43,613 nt of DNA, taken from contig CANIVF010000033.1 of assembly GCA_947470895.1 (NCBI GenBank), positions 1 to 43,613 on the forward strand. The letters are read 5' to 3'. Every line of letters begins with the position of its first letter. Positions within the stretch are counted from its first letter, which is position 1. Of this stretch, positions 9,701 to 18,400 are shown one piece after another. The notes beneath the pieces were generated by a model. The model searched no databases. It had not been told where the DNA came from and was given only the letters and a program-made list of their open reading frames with translations. This DNA is from Bacteroidota bacterium. Its GTDB lineage: Bacteria > Bacteroidota > Bacteroidia > Cytophagales > Cyclobacteriaceae. Made by a program: the position numbers and the translations under genes.

Positions 9701-9781
9701 CTGCTGTTGCGATAGCAGATTCTGGGAGTAAGAAGAAAACACAACGAAGACCGAAACGAGAAGAATACTATAACTCTTCAT
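6749..9781 (-). CDS. Large periplasmic tetratricopeptide-repeat protein
   Basis: A 1010-residue protein with a signal peptide (about 1-19, VFVVFSSYSQ) followed by a near-continuous solenoid of TPR units, roughly 25 of them. Typical cores such as YYNLQQYDRALFHFKEF and RRAQVDFEQGNYTQAVESY recur every 34-37 residues. N-terminal parts resemble the TPR region of the Tol-associated proteins YbgF/CpoB and of BamD, which act on the periplasmic face of the outer membrane. It is the first gene of the run leading to the barrel, SPOR, ExbB, ExbD and TonB genes. I infer a scaffold that joins the barrel to the energised complex. The start is ATG 9781, just before the signal peptide. Confidence 0.85.
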   Translation of the reverse strand: MKSYSILLVSVFVVFSSYSQNLLSQQQMERKFNQGLELLDHKQYGAAREVFSDFISSTPAGETRRADAEYYVAYCAVSLYHGDAEKQIESFIETYPKHPKSITANFDLANFYYSDKNYKKASLFYTKVDFSGLDAEQQNIGRFRWGYSLFNLKSLKDALTQFNTIKSIGGLYGPAASYYAGFIEYSQADYAAALTDLVRAEQNEAYAKVVPYMIANVYSKQKDYDALLTYARSVESKEDLSNKEEIALLMAEAYFKKADFKNALTGYNKYLIGREEKADKGVLLRAGYVAYSLGDDAAAMKYLKSSFADKDSIGYYSSYYLGALYLKQNQKPMALTAFDIARKFKPDQKLVEESTYQYAKISYDLGKPDQAISEFEKMLVTFPNSSHAEEIKELLSQAYVNASNFNKAIEYIEALPKMSPAIERAFQKATMLKGIELFNKEDYPTSVEFLEKSLKYPIDPAYVAEASFWNGESYSIGKKYEQAAENYLRVIGIAGLATQDLILKARYGLGYAYYNLQQYDRALFHFKEFVNKSKSNQSNLADGMLRLADCYYVSKSYQDALTNYKKVTQMNSPDADYAHLQSGIILGITSKYTDAIVELDKVIKDYPKSGMYDEALFRRAQVDFEQGNYTQAVESYSKLVQDNPSSRFAPYAYNKRAASYYNLKSYDKTAQDYITVIENYPNHPAGSDIILQLQEALNLTGRSSEFDKYFNQMKNANPDAKGIESVEFESAKNLYDNRDYQKAIQRLALFADSYPESPRLSEVKYYEAESYYRLKNFNKALVAYQQVASDKAFLFANKVIGRLAELEFKLTHYDKAIQYYHHWSRLATNKKDQYSAWSGLMESHYLLAQYDSATQYAEIILEKGNINAGAQNKASLYLGKAAMAKGDYDLAQDEFLNTLNSAQDEYGAEAKYLLGEIQYLTKQNKQCYETLIGLNSDFTAYPDWVGKSFLLLADNYLAMGDSFQAKGTLNSLIDNFPQQDIKVIAKEKLKKITDEEVNKQKLLKADSVDN

Positions 9782-9974
9782 TCAAAGTTTGTTCGTAAAA
9801 CAGAAAATATTAAAAAATATTGCAGGTTAAAGCTTAAAAAATATGACTTGAACGTCCTACTATGGTAAAATTAATCAATCTATTTCGAATAATCAGTATA
9901 TATCAATAAGGAAAATCATGAGAGGGCATCTCAAATTGATGAACAAAGAAAGGCTTGCGTTGAATTCACGGATT

Positions 9975-10997
9975 TTACATGAGACGAAAAACCAGCTCTT
10001 TCAATATCTCACCTTCCTCACTACTACCACTATTTACACCTTTCAACTTCAGGTCAGCGTCTTTAAGAAGAGAGATGTTGTCGATAATTTTAGAAACGGA
10101 ATATTTTCTTGATGCTGTACTATAATCGCGAACGGCATATGGACTAATTTTTAATGCGCTAATGAGTCCTTTTTCAGAAGTATCTGATAGTGTACTTGCC
10201 ACCAAAAGCTTGCTAAAAAACGAATACAAAACTGCAACCATGGGGATTACAGGATTCCTCTTCGTATTTCGCTCAAAATAAGAGGCTATCTTGGCGGCCT
10301 GATACGTGTCTTTTGTGATAAAAGCCTTTTGTAACTCAAAGATATTATACTCCTTGCTGATACCCACTCTGCTCATCACGGTCTCCGCTTTTATAGTAGT
10401 TTCCTTTGCGGTATCAATTAAGACCTTGTCAATCTCGTTGGCTAGTCTGCTCAAATCATTGCCCACATATTCTGCCAATACCCTTACGGCCGCATCATCA
10501 ATTCTATATTCTTTACCGGCTATATATTCTGAAATAAATTCTACTAACTGATTCTCATGTGGTTTTTTAAACGTGAGGGAAATAGCTAATTGATCTGCCT
10601 TTTTTCCAAGCTCCTTTCGTTTATCCAATGTTTTATGCTTATGACAAATTACCAGAATGGTGGTGGGTGAAGGATTGGTTAGGTAGGAAAGAAACAATTT
10701 AGTACCTGTGTCTTTTTGCAGATCCTGAATTTCCTGAGCTTCCTTAACAATCACTACTTGCTTTTCCGACATCATGGGAAATCGCTTGGCGTGAGTTAAA
10801 ATAGTAGACACAGTTACATCCTTACCATATATAACAACCTGATTAAAGCCCTTCTCTGAGTCGCTTAATGCGTTCAACTCGATATAGTCTGATATCAGAT
10901 CAATATAATAGGGTTCTTCTCCTTGCAGCAGGTAAACCGGCTCAAACTTTCTGGCCTTGATACTTGCCCACACTTTCTTAGCTGCTGCATCCATCAT
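9975..10997 (-). CDS. holA: DNA polymerase III delta subunit
   Basis: A 340-residue protein matching HolA, the clamp-loader subunit that opens the beta clamp during DNA replication. The N-terminal domain has the usual opening (KFEPVYLLQGEEPYYID), which corresponds to a degenerate AAA+ nucleotide site, and a ...RFPMMSEKQVVIVKEAQ segment. A helical middle (VGNDLSRLANEIDKV) and a C-terminal collar-type helical domain follow. The length fits the family. The start codon overlaps the stop of the rhomboid gene by four bases (ATGA), so the two are translationally coupled. A second ATG directly follows the first. Confidence 0.93.
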   Translation of the reverse strand: MMDAAAKKVWASIKARKFEPVYLLQGEEPYYIDLISDYIELNALSDSEKGFNQVVIYGKDVTVSTILTHAKRFPMMSEKQVVIVKEAQEIQDLQKDTGTKLFLSYLTNPSPTTILVICHKHKTLDKRKELGKKADQLAISLTFKKPHENQLVEFISEYIAGKEYRIDDAAVRVLAEYVGNDLSRLANEIDKVLIDTAKETTIKAETVMSRVGISKEYNIFELQKAFITKDTYQAAKIASYFERNTKRNPVIPMVAVLYSFFSKLLVASTLSDTSEKGLISALKISPYAVRDYSTASRKYSVSKIIDNISLLKDADLKLKGVNSGSSEEGEILKELVFRLM

Positions 10998-11566
10998 CTT
11001 ATGTGCTTTTTGGGTGCTAAGTTAAATGCAGTAACGGCACCAACCAATGCCCCTCCCAAATGAGCCTCCCAGGATATGCGAGGATCTGCAGGCATCACTC
11101 CATAAAGAAAGGCTCCTCCGTAAATCAAAAGGACCAGAGCTGCAACCACTAACGAAATAAAGTCCTGGCGGATCAGACCAAAAAAAATCAGAAAGGAAGT
11201 AATTCCATATACAAGGCCGCTTGCACCAATATGATAAGAATCGCGGGGGCTTAGCAGCCAAACGAGGATGTTGGTATAGAAGTAGCATCGGAAAAAGACG
11301 GTGCCGCCAATCCGCTCGTAAAAAAAATAAAGAACGGTGCCTAAAAAAAGTACGGGAAATGTATTGGAAAGCAAATGCTGATAGTTGCCATGGATGAGCG
11401 GTGCGATAAATATGCCTATGAGACCAGAGGGTGTTCGCGGCCTTATACCAAATACGCCAAAATCATATCCATAGAAAAACTGAATGGAGAACACCAGCCA
11501 CATGATGAATACTATTCGAAACGGCATAATGGAACTGCCGAAAAATGTAGTATTAGATTTTGGCAT
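10994..11566 (-). CDS. Rhomboid-family intramembrane serine protease
   Basis: A 190-residue minimal rhomboid that cleaves membrane proteins within the bilayer. About six hydrophobic helices are visible. The L4 serine motif is GASGLVYG with Ser116 as nucleophile, and the partner His169 lies in WEAHLGGALVGA. The HGNYQHLLSN motif in helix 2 (59-68) provides the conserved His and Asn. The active site looks complete. It ends in a four-base overlap with holA. An internal ATG (residue 14) is an alternative start. The substrate cannot be read from the context. Confidence 0.9.
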   Translation of the reverse strand: MPKSNTTFFGSSIMPFRIVFIMWLVFSIQFFYGYDFGVFGIRPRTPSGLIGIFIAPLIHGNYQHLLSNTFPVLFLGTVLYFFYERIGGTVFFRCYFYTNILVWLLSPRDSYHIGASGLVYGITSFLIFFGLIRQDFISLVVAALVLLIYGGAFLYGVMPADPRISWEAHLGGALVGAVTAFNLAPKKHIR

Positions 11567-11575
11567 TAGACCATT

Positions 11576-12043
11576 CTACAGAGTTGAAGGATCTTTAATC
11601 ATACTTAATGTAATATACCGGAATTCCTCCTCGCCCACCGATTTCATGCCTAGTAATCCTCCTGAAGACTTAGCTATTTCAATGGCGATTTCCTTTAGGC
11701 TAGTATAAAACTCTATAGACAATTCTTTATCAAGTTTAGGTAGGATGTCATTCAATTGCGAAAGCTCGCTTATAAGATTGGGTGCTCTTTTCTTTTCTTT
11801 AACCGGAAAACTTTGAAGCACTATTTTAAGTTTATCCTCAAAATTTTCCCCCACCTCATCATAGAAATCCAGCAATCTGGACTGGCCAGCCACATGCCTA
11901 TTGGTCGCTAATTCGATGGCTTTCCTGATCTCATTTTGATCAATGCGACCATCTGCACCTGCAATTAAAATGCACACCAATATGGGTGCCTTATGCATAA
12001 GTTCTCTTTCACTAGACGAGAGTAAATTAAATTCTTGAATCAT
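11576..12043 (-). CDS. TerB-like helical protein
   Basis: A 155-residue, mostly helical, soluble protein. The segment APILVCILIAGADGRIDQNEI matches the acidic repeat found in TerB/TerB-like domains, which bind metal and are linked to tellurite resistance and envelope stress in other bacteria. No signal peptide or membrane segment is present. It lies 9 bases upstream of the rhomboid gene, so it is probably the first gene of the terB-like - rhomboid - holA run. It is divergent from the NtrC-type regulator across a 113-base gap. The family assignment is moderate and the function is not known. Confidence 0.6.
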   Translation of the reverse strand: MIQEFNLLSSSERELMHKAPILVCILIAGADGRIDQNEIRKAIELATNRHVAGQSRLLDFYDEVGENFEDKLKIVLQSFPVKEKKRAPNLISELSQLNDILPKLDKELSIEFYTSLKEIAIEIAKSSGGLLGMKSVGEEEFRYITLSMIKDPSTL

Positions 12044-12156
12044 TGAAATTCGTTTTAAAAATTTCTATCATGCATCAATCGAGTAAGATTTATTTAAATT
12101 TATATTAATTTAACAAGATATTTGAAACTCCTTTTAAGAGAATTTATCAATTAATT

Positions 12157-13518
12157 ATGTCTGAAAATGATCAGATCAAGGTTTTTGTCGTTGAGGACGA
12201 CCCTGCATACACAAAATTCCTTAAATACGTACTTAGTTTAAATCCCGATTTTGATACTGAGTTCTTTGCAAATGGTAAAGACTGTCTTGCGCAATTACAT
12301 AAAAAACCAACTTTAATAACACTAGATTATTCTTTGCCAGACATGTCTGGTGAGAAAGTTCTTCAATCCATCAGAGAATTTGATCCCGATATCAGCGTCA
12401 TTATTGTTTCTGCTCAGGAAAAAATCGGGACTGCCGTTGAACTTCTCAAGGGAGGAGCCTTTGATTACATTACTAAAGATGAAGATGCGAAAGACAGGAT
12501 ATTAAACTCAATAAAAAACGCGCGCAACAAATCATCCTTAATCAAAGAAATAGACAGGCTAAAGCAGGAAATTAATGTTAAGTATGAATTCGAGAAAAGC
12601 ATAATCGGATCAAGCCCAGCGATAAAAAAGGTATTTGAACTTCTTGAGAAGGCTGTGAAGACACAGATTACTGTTTCCATAACAGGTGAAACAGGAACTG
12701 GAAAAGAACTGGTTGCAAAAGCCATTCACTTTAATGCAAAAAAGAAAAACAAACCATTTGTGGCCGTCAATGTCGCGGCTATCCCAAAAGATCTGATTGA
12801 AAGTGAATTATTTGGCCATGAAAAGGGAGCCTTTACAGGAGCGCTGATCAGGCGAATTGGAAAATTTGAAGAAGCCGAAGGAGGTACCGTTTTTTTGGAT
12901 GAGATCGGAGAAATGGATTTGAGCCTCCAATCGAAATTACTGCGCGTACTTCAGGAGAAAGAACTAACACGTATTGGAAGCAATCAGGTAATTAAACTTG
13001 ATGTCAGAGTAATTGTTGCTACCCACCGCAACCTGCACGAAGAAGTAAAGGCTGGAAGATTTCGAGAAGATTTATTTTATCGATTATTAGGACTTCCTAT
13101 TCATCTCCCACCCCTTCGCGATCGGGGCCAGGATATCATCGTGCTTGCTAAACATTTTCTGGATCAATTCGCCAAAGAAAACGACTTAAAGAAATTTAAG
13201 ATTGCCAACGATGCACAGGAAAAACTTTTGAAGTATCACTTTCCGGGCAATGTGAGGGAATTAAAATCTGTGATGGACCTTGCTGCTGTGATGGCCGATG
13301 GCAACGAAATCCAGGGCAAGGACATTTCATTTAACACGGTAATGGATGAAGAAAATTTCTTATTGAAAGAAATGACTTTAGAAGTATATACCTATCGAAT
13401 CATCCGTAGCTATCTGAATAAGTATGACAATAATGTACTGGAGGTAGCCCAAAAGTTAGCCATCGGTAAATCTTCCATCTATCGGTACCTGAAAGAGATG
13501 GAAGAAGTAGGAATTTAA
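12157..13518 (+). CDS. NtrC-type sigma-54-dependent response regulator
   Basis: A 453-residue regulator with three domains. The receiver (about 7-125) has Asp14, Asp15, phospho-acceptor Asp57 and a KD after the usual Lys position. The AAA+ sigma-54-interacting domain (about 148-380) has Walker A GETGTGKE at 177-184 and an intact GAFTGA loop at 224-229. The C-terminal Fis-type helix-turn-helix (about 410-450) contains VAQKLAIGKSSIYRYLKEM. When phosphorylated it should activate RpoN promoters. It is followed 16 bases later by a hybrid histidine kinase, its likely partner. The target promoters are not evident; I found no clear -24/-12 site in this window. Confidence 0.95.
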   Translation: MSENDQIKVFVVEDDPAYTKFLKYVLSLNPDFDTEFFANGKDCLAQLHKKPTLITLDYSLPDMSGEKVLQSIREFDPDISVIIVSAQEKIGTAVELLKGGAFDYITKDEDAKDRILNSIKNARNKSSLIKEIDRLKQEINVKYEFEKSIIGSSPAIKKVFELLEKAVKTQITVSITGETGTGKELVAKAIHFNAKKKNKPFVAVNVAAIPKDLIESELFGHEKGAFTGALIRRIGKFEEAEGGTVFLDEIGEMDLSLQSKLLRVLQEKELTRIGSNQVIKLDVRVIVATHRNLHEEVKAGRFREDLFYRLLGLPIHLPPLRDRGQDIIVLAKHFLDQFAKENDLKKFKIANDAQEKLLKYHFPGNVRELKSVMDLAAVMADGNEIQGKDISFNTVMDEENFLLKEMTLEVYTYRIIRSYLNKYDNNVLEVAQKLAIGKSSIYRYLKEMEEVGI

Positions 13519-13534
13519 TTAGAAGCATATATAA

Positions 13535-15460
13535 ATGAAATCTCTTTCCGGATATGTTAAGAAAGGATTCTTCTATAAGTCTGTTGTAGAAGAAGGGTCT
13601 GACGTGATCTTTATTGTGGACTATGATGGATCTATTCTATACTGTAACAACTCGGTTAGGGATTTGGGATACAAGGATGTCGGATTGATTGGTAAGAACT
13701 TCTTTGATTTTATTGAACCCTCTGCTCTACCAACGTTTAAAGCCGAGTTTAAGAAATGCACTAAAAAACGGTTTTCTGAATCCGTTGAATTTCAATTTAA
13801 ATGCAAGGATAAATCCTACAAATTTTTTGAATTCAATTCGATTAATCTCAAACAAAAAGACAAATTGGAGGGTCTCATTTTGGACTGTCGTGATATTTCT
13901 CAACGAAAGATTGATGCTTTAGAATTACTTAAAGCCCAAAAAACAAAAGAATTGTTCTTAGCTAATATCAGCCATGAAATAAGAACACCAATTAACGGTA
14001 TTGCTGGTATGGCCGACTTGTTAAGTCAAAATCCATCGGTAGAGGACCAGACCTTATACTTAAAGGCGATTAAGACTGCTGCCGAAAACCTTAAAGTCAT
14101 CATTAATGATATTTTGGATTTAGCATCTATTGAATCGGGGAAACTTAAATTTGAAAAAATCAATTTTCATCTGGATGAGACCATACGTTCTTTGGTGGAT
14201 ACGTTCCGGCTACAATCACAGGAAAAAGAAATCCAGCTAGAGTATACGATGGATCCTCAGATTCCCAGCGTTTTAATTGGGGATCCTGTTAGATTGAACC
14301 AGATTTTAATTAATCTCATCAGCAACGCACTAAAATTTACACATTACGGATCAATAAAGATTTCTGTAACCCTTGAACAAATAAAGGAAGAAAAGGACTA
14401 CTATTTAAAATTTGAGATCAGGGACACTGGAATTGGAATACCTAAATCAAAACTTAAAACCATCTTTGAAAGCTTTAGCCAAGCAGACGCCAGCGTTACG
14501 CGTAAGTATGGCGGCACCGGTTTAGGACTTACCATTGTACGTCAATTAGTTCATCTTCAGCATGGAACCATCAAAGTAAATAGCGAAGAAAATGAAGGCT
14601 CTACTTTTACGGTCTTAATGCCGTATAAGATTGGAATTAAAGATTTTCAAATTAGTAAGGAAAGATCCGCACTAAGCAAAACGCTTCAACTAAAAAATGC
14701 CTCTATCCTGCTCGTTGAGGACAACGACATCAATCGATTATACGCAGGCAGTATTCTTAAAATGTGGGGCTGTCCATTTGAAACTGCCGAAAACGGAGAG
14801 GTTGGTATTGAAAAATATAAGAACTCTCATTTTGATTTGATTCTTATGGACATTCAAATGCCTGTATTGGATGGCTTTGAAACCACGAAAGTCATTCGCA
14901 ATTGGAACAATGAGAAAAGTTTGGTTCCCATTATCGCCTTGACGGCTAATGCAACACAGAGAGATATTGATAAGTGTATCTCGATTGGTATGAATGATTG
15001 TTTAACCAAACCCTTTACTCAGGAAGACTTGCTCAAAGTATTAGACAAGTATCTGGGTAATAAATTTCATGTGATTGGTGCGGAGAATGGCAAGAACTTA
15101 ATTAGTCAACATGCCGATAAAGTTGACTTCAGCTATCTTGAAAAGGTATCCGGCAACAATAAGAGCTTTATTAAAGAAATAGCTGAAGCTTTTTTGAAAT
15201 CTATACCTACCAGCATTCAGGAACTGGATAAATATTCAGATAATGAAAACTGGATTGAGCTAGCGCGAGTTGCTCATAAAATAAAGCCAAGTATTACCCT
15301 ATTAGGCGTTCGTAACCTTAAGGATAAAATTGTGAACCTTGAAGAAGAAGCCAAGCGCCATAAAAATCCATGGTTAATTAATAAACTCTCCAAAGAAATC
15401 AGTTCTGAATTAAGAGACACTCTTGAGTCTATTAAGATTCAAATTAATTCCTATTCATAA
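13535..15460 (+). CDS. Hybrid histidine kinase with PAS, REC and HPt domains
   Basis: A 641-residue sensor kinase. Domains in order are: PAS (about 15-125), HisKA with SHEIRTP and phospho-His147, HATPase (about 250-370, with NLISNALKFT, DTGIGIP and GGTGLGL), receiver (about 387-505, phospho-Asp439 in LILMDIQMP), and C-terminal HPt (about 545-625, His581 in AHKIKPS). No membrane helix is seen, so it is probably cytoplasmic and senses an internal cue through the PAS domain. A full relay His147-Asp439-His581 to Asp57 of the upstream NtrC-type regulator is the natural reading. Its 3' end overlaps the convergent giant gene by 17 bases. Confidence 0.95.
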   Translation: MKSLSGYVKKGFFYKSVVEEGSDVIFIVDYDGSILYCNNSVRDLGYKDVGLIGKNFFDFIEPSALPTFKAEFKKCTKKRFSESVEFQFKCKDKSYKFFEFNSINLKQKDKLEGLILDCRDISQRKIDALELLKAQKTKELFLANISHEIRTPINGIAGMADLLSQNPSVEDQTLYLKAIKTAAENLKVIINDILDLASIESGKLKFEKINFHLDETIRSLVDTFRLQSQEKEIQLEYTMDPQIPSVLIGDPVRLNQILINLISNALKFTHYGSIKISVTLEQIKEEKDYYLKFEIRDTGIGIPKSKLKTIFESFSQADASVTRKYGGTGLGLTIVRQLVHLQHGTIKVNSEENEGSTFTVLMPYKIGIKDFQISKERSALSKTLQLKNASILLVEDNDINRLYAGSILKMWGCPFETAENGEVGIEKYKNSHFDLILMDIQMPVLDGFETTKVIRNWNNEKSLVPIIALTANATQRDIDKCISIGMNDCLTKPFTQEDLLKVLDKYLGNKFHVIGAENGKNLISQHADKVDFSYLEKVSGNNKSFIKEIAEAFLKSIPTSIQELDKYSDNENWIELARVAHKIKPSITLLGVRNLKDKIVNLEEEAKRHKNPWLINKLSKEISSELRDTLESIKIQINSYS

Positions 15461-18400
15461 CCATTACTTTCTTTCTAACTTCAAAGCCTCCTGGAGCACT
15501 AATAACCACGTAGTACATGGCATTAGACAAGGTTGAAATATTAACTGGTAACAAACCATTCGTTGATTTGCTGAAATCACCATGCAATACCGATATTCCT
15601 CGCTGATCAATAATCTGCCAAACACTTTCGGACTGAATATCTTCAGGTATTCCAAAGTAAAATTCTCCATTTGCCGGATTGGGGAACAGTTGAATACTGT
15701 TTAAGGCAGCCAACACAATCGGATCCTTATCCTTAACCCCAACGATCGGTGATCCATTCTTTTTAGGTGCTTTCACAACGATACTTTGATAAATTTCCTT
15801 CGAGTTTTTATCTTGAACAAATCCTATCAAAATCAATTTCGAAGAGTTTACGATTGTTGTATTAATATCAATACTCAGTTTCATTATAATTTTTTCCTGT
15901 CCCTTTACAAAGGTCATACTAATCGTTTCACCATCGCTTCCAAAAAGCTGCTGACGTAAAACATTTTTGAATGGATTAGTGAAGCCCGACACGCTCAAAT
16001 CATCTTCTACTAGAGCAACATGAGCTATTAAAGGAACCGTGATGTCCTTCAAAGCTTTTAGTTTTAATTCTACACTAATCGTTCGTCCATTACTTGTAGC
16101 AATTGTATCCAGTGCCAATTCAAATTGAGGATCAGCCAATGCTCTTCTGTCAACTTCAAGATTGTTCAACTCGGTAGTAACACCGGTAAACTTATTCGGA
16201 ATAAGAAGTCCATCCATGATCGAATAAGGAGGTTGTGAAACTCCATAATACAAAGCTCGTGCGGCAGGATCGGCAGGATTTTCTTTGTTTAATCCATCTA
16301 CTCCAACTCCCGGGAAGTTCACATGATACTGAATATTATAGAAATCCGTTGTTAAATGATGGGGTGTAATTTGACTGGTTAATAAATTATTCAGATAACT
16401 ATCAGCACTTAAACTTGCATTTAAGGTAGCTGCTGTAAAATGCTCCACTAGAACATTCCTCTTCTTCTCACCTACAAAGAAATTATCAAAGGCAAAACCA
16501 TCAAAAGTATTTCCGGATGCATTTCCATCGTTGCTACTAAAAGCCATTCGGAATCTAACCTGACCTCGCTTAGCGATCGGTATAATGTCTAAATTAAATC
16601 TTGCGTTTTTCCAACCACCCTGTTTATCTGTCCATCCATAGTTACCAATGGGTTGCGAACCTGGGTTTGAGAAAATACCTGCTCCATTAAACCAGTTAAT
16701 ACCCCTACTTATTGGCGACTCTAATTCAGGACCAACAATAGTCCACGAGCCTTCAATACCGCCTTCTGTTGAATATTGAAGAACCGCGCCATCCAAATTA
16801 TTTTCCGAATCAGAAAAGTAATCCAATGCAATCATTGGTCTTTTCAATTGCGTTAAATTGAAACAAGGACCATTGACCACAGAATTCTCATTTGAAAAAT
16901 AGGTGTTTGAATTATCGCCTGTCCACCAAAAGTTACTACCTCCAGCTGCAGAAACTATTGAGGACCCACCAGTAGAACCCCAAATCCAACTCGTGTCACT
17001 CTTAACGATATTTAGTGGTGTAGAATTGGTTGCATTAAACGCCTCTGCTATCCATCCACCATCTGTTAATTCAAACCCTTCAAGATATTCCGCACCCGCT
17101 ACCGGAGCAACGGTAGGATAAGGCAAAATGAAAACTCTCTTGCTAAGAGAATTCTCGCAGCCATCATTAGTGAGAACTTTGAGTTTCACATTGTAAGTAC
17201 CAAAAGCTACATATTTATGTTCCGGATTAGTCAGCGTTGCATTACCAGTTAATACAGTCCCATCACCAAAATCCCAAATGTATGAATCGATACTACTTAC
17301 AGTACCAGGGTCAGAATTATCCTGAAACTTAGTTTGATCATTATTACAAATAGAAGACCAATCAAAGTCTACAATAGGTTCATCACCCACCCTTAAGGAA
17401 TAGGGGGCACTTGTATTTGAACATCCTTGCAAAAAGGTAGTTACTTTGAGTGTGACACGATAGGTGCCTGATTTATTATATCGCTTACTTTGGTTCTTCC
17501 CTATTGCTGTGAATCCATCTCCAAAATTCCACTCATAACGATCAATAGTAGTTGAAAAAGGTGTTGGATTGACAGATGAATTATCAGTGAAAACCACCTC
17601 CTCTTTAATACAATTATTTAATGAAGAAAAAGAAGCCACTGGACTCGCAAAAATGCGGATTGATTTTTCTTTGAATGTTACACCACCAAATTGATTTTTG
17701 AATGTATATCTGATCCTGTATGTATTTGATACCACTCCATCAGTCTTAATGAAATAATCAGCACCAATATTAATAATCGTTAAACCTGCTGCATTAGAAC
17801 CTTCGGAGGTGAACTTTGTTTCCGGTGCATATCCTTCTACTGGTGGCGGAAATCCAAGGAGTTTAACATCACCAAGGTTAGCACAAATTTCAAATTCGCC
17901 AGTAGAGTTTACCAAAGCTCCTTGCACTCCAAAATCAATGTCGGTTACCGGATTAACAAAGACCTCCTGCGTATTCGAATTGGTGCAACCATTAGCATTC
18001 GTAAAGGTATAGGTTATAAAGTTTGAACCAAGATCTACAGCAGAAGGATCAAATGTAGCTCGGTCCACAACATTAACCGTAGTGCTACCAATAACAGAAG
18101 TAGAAGGAGAAATAGTGAAGACACCTCCCACATTGTTTCCCGTAAGTGTTATTGGAGGATTATTTTCTACCATTTGAGAAGGTGACCCTGGAGGTAATCC
18201 AGTAAATACAACGCCAGGTAGTGGATTGATTATCAAGATCATCTGATCTGAAACACTTTGGCATGGGCCTGCCCCATCAGGATCAAGGGCTGTAATCGTG
18301 AGAGCTAGGGATGTGTTTATCTCAGATGGATTACTAAATGAATAAACTGGTTGTAATGATGATGAATTAGAGAAGACGCCACTTCCTCCAGACCAAACCA

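Noticed and set aside
9918..10112. Plus-strand frame opposite the 3' end of holA
   Set aside because: It overlaps the conserved holA coding region and has no supporting signal.
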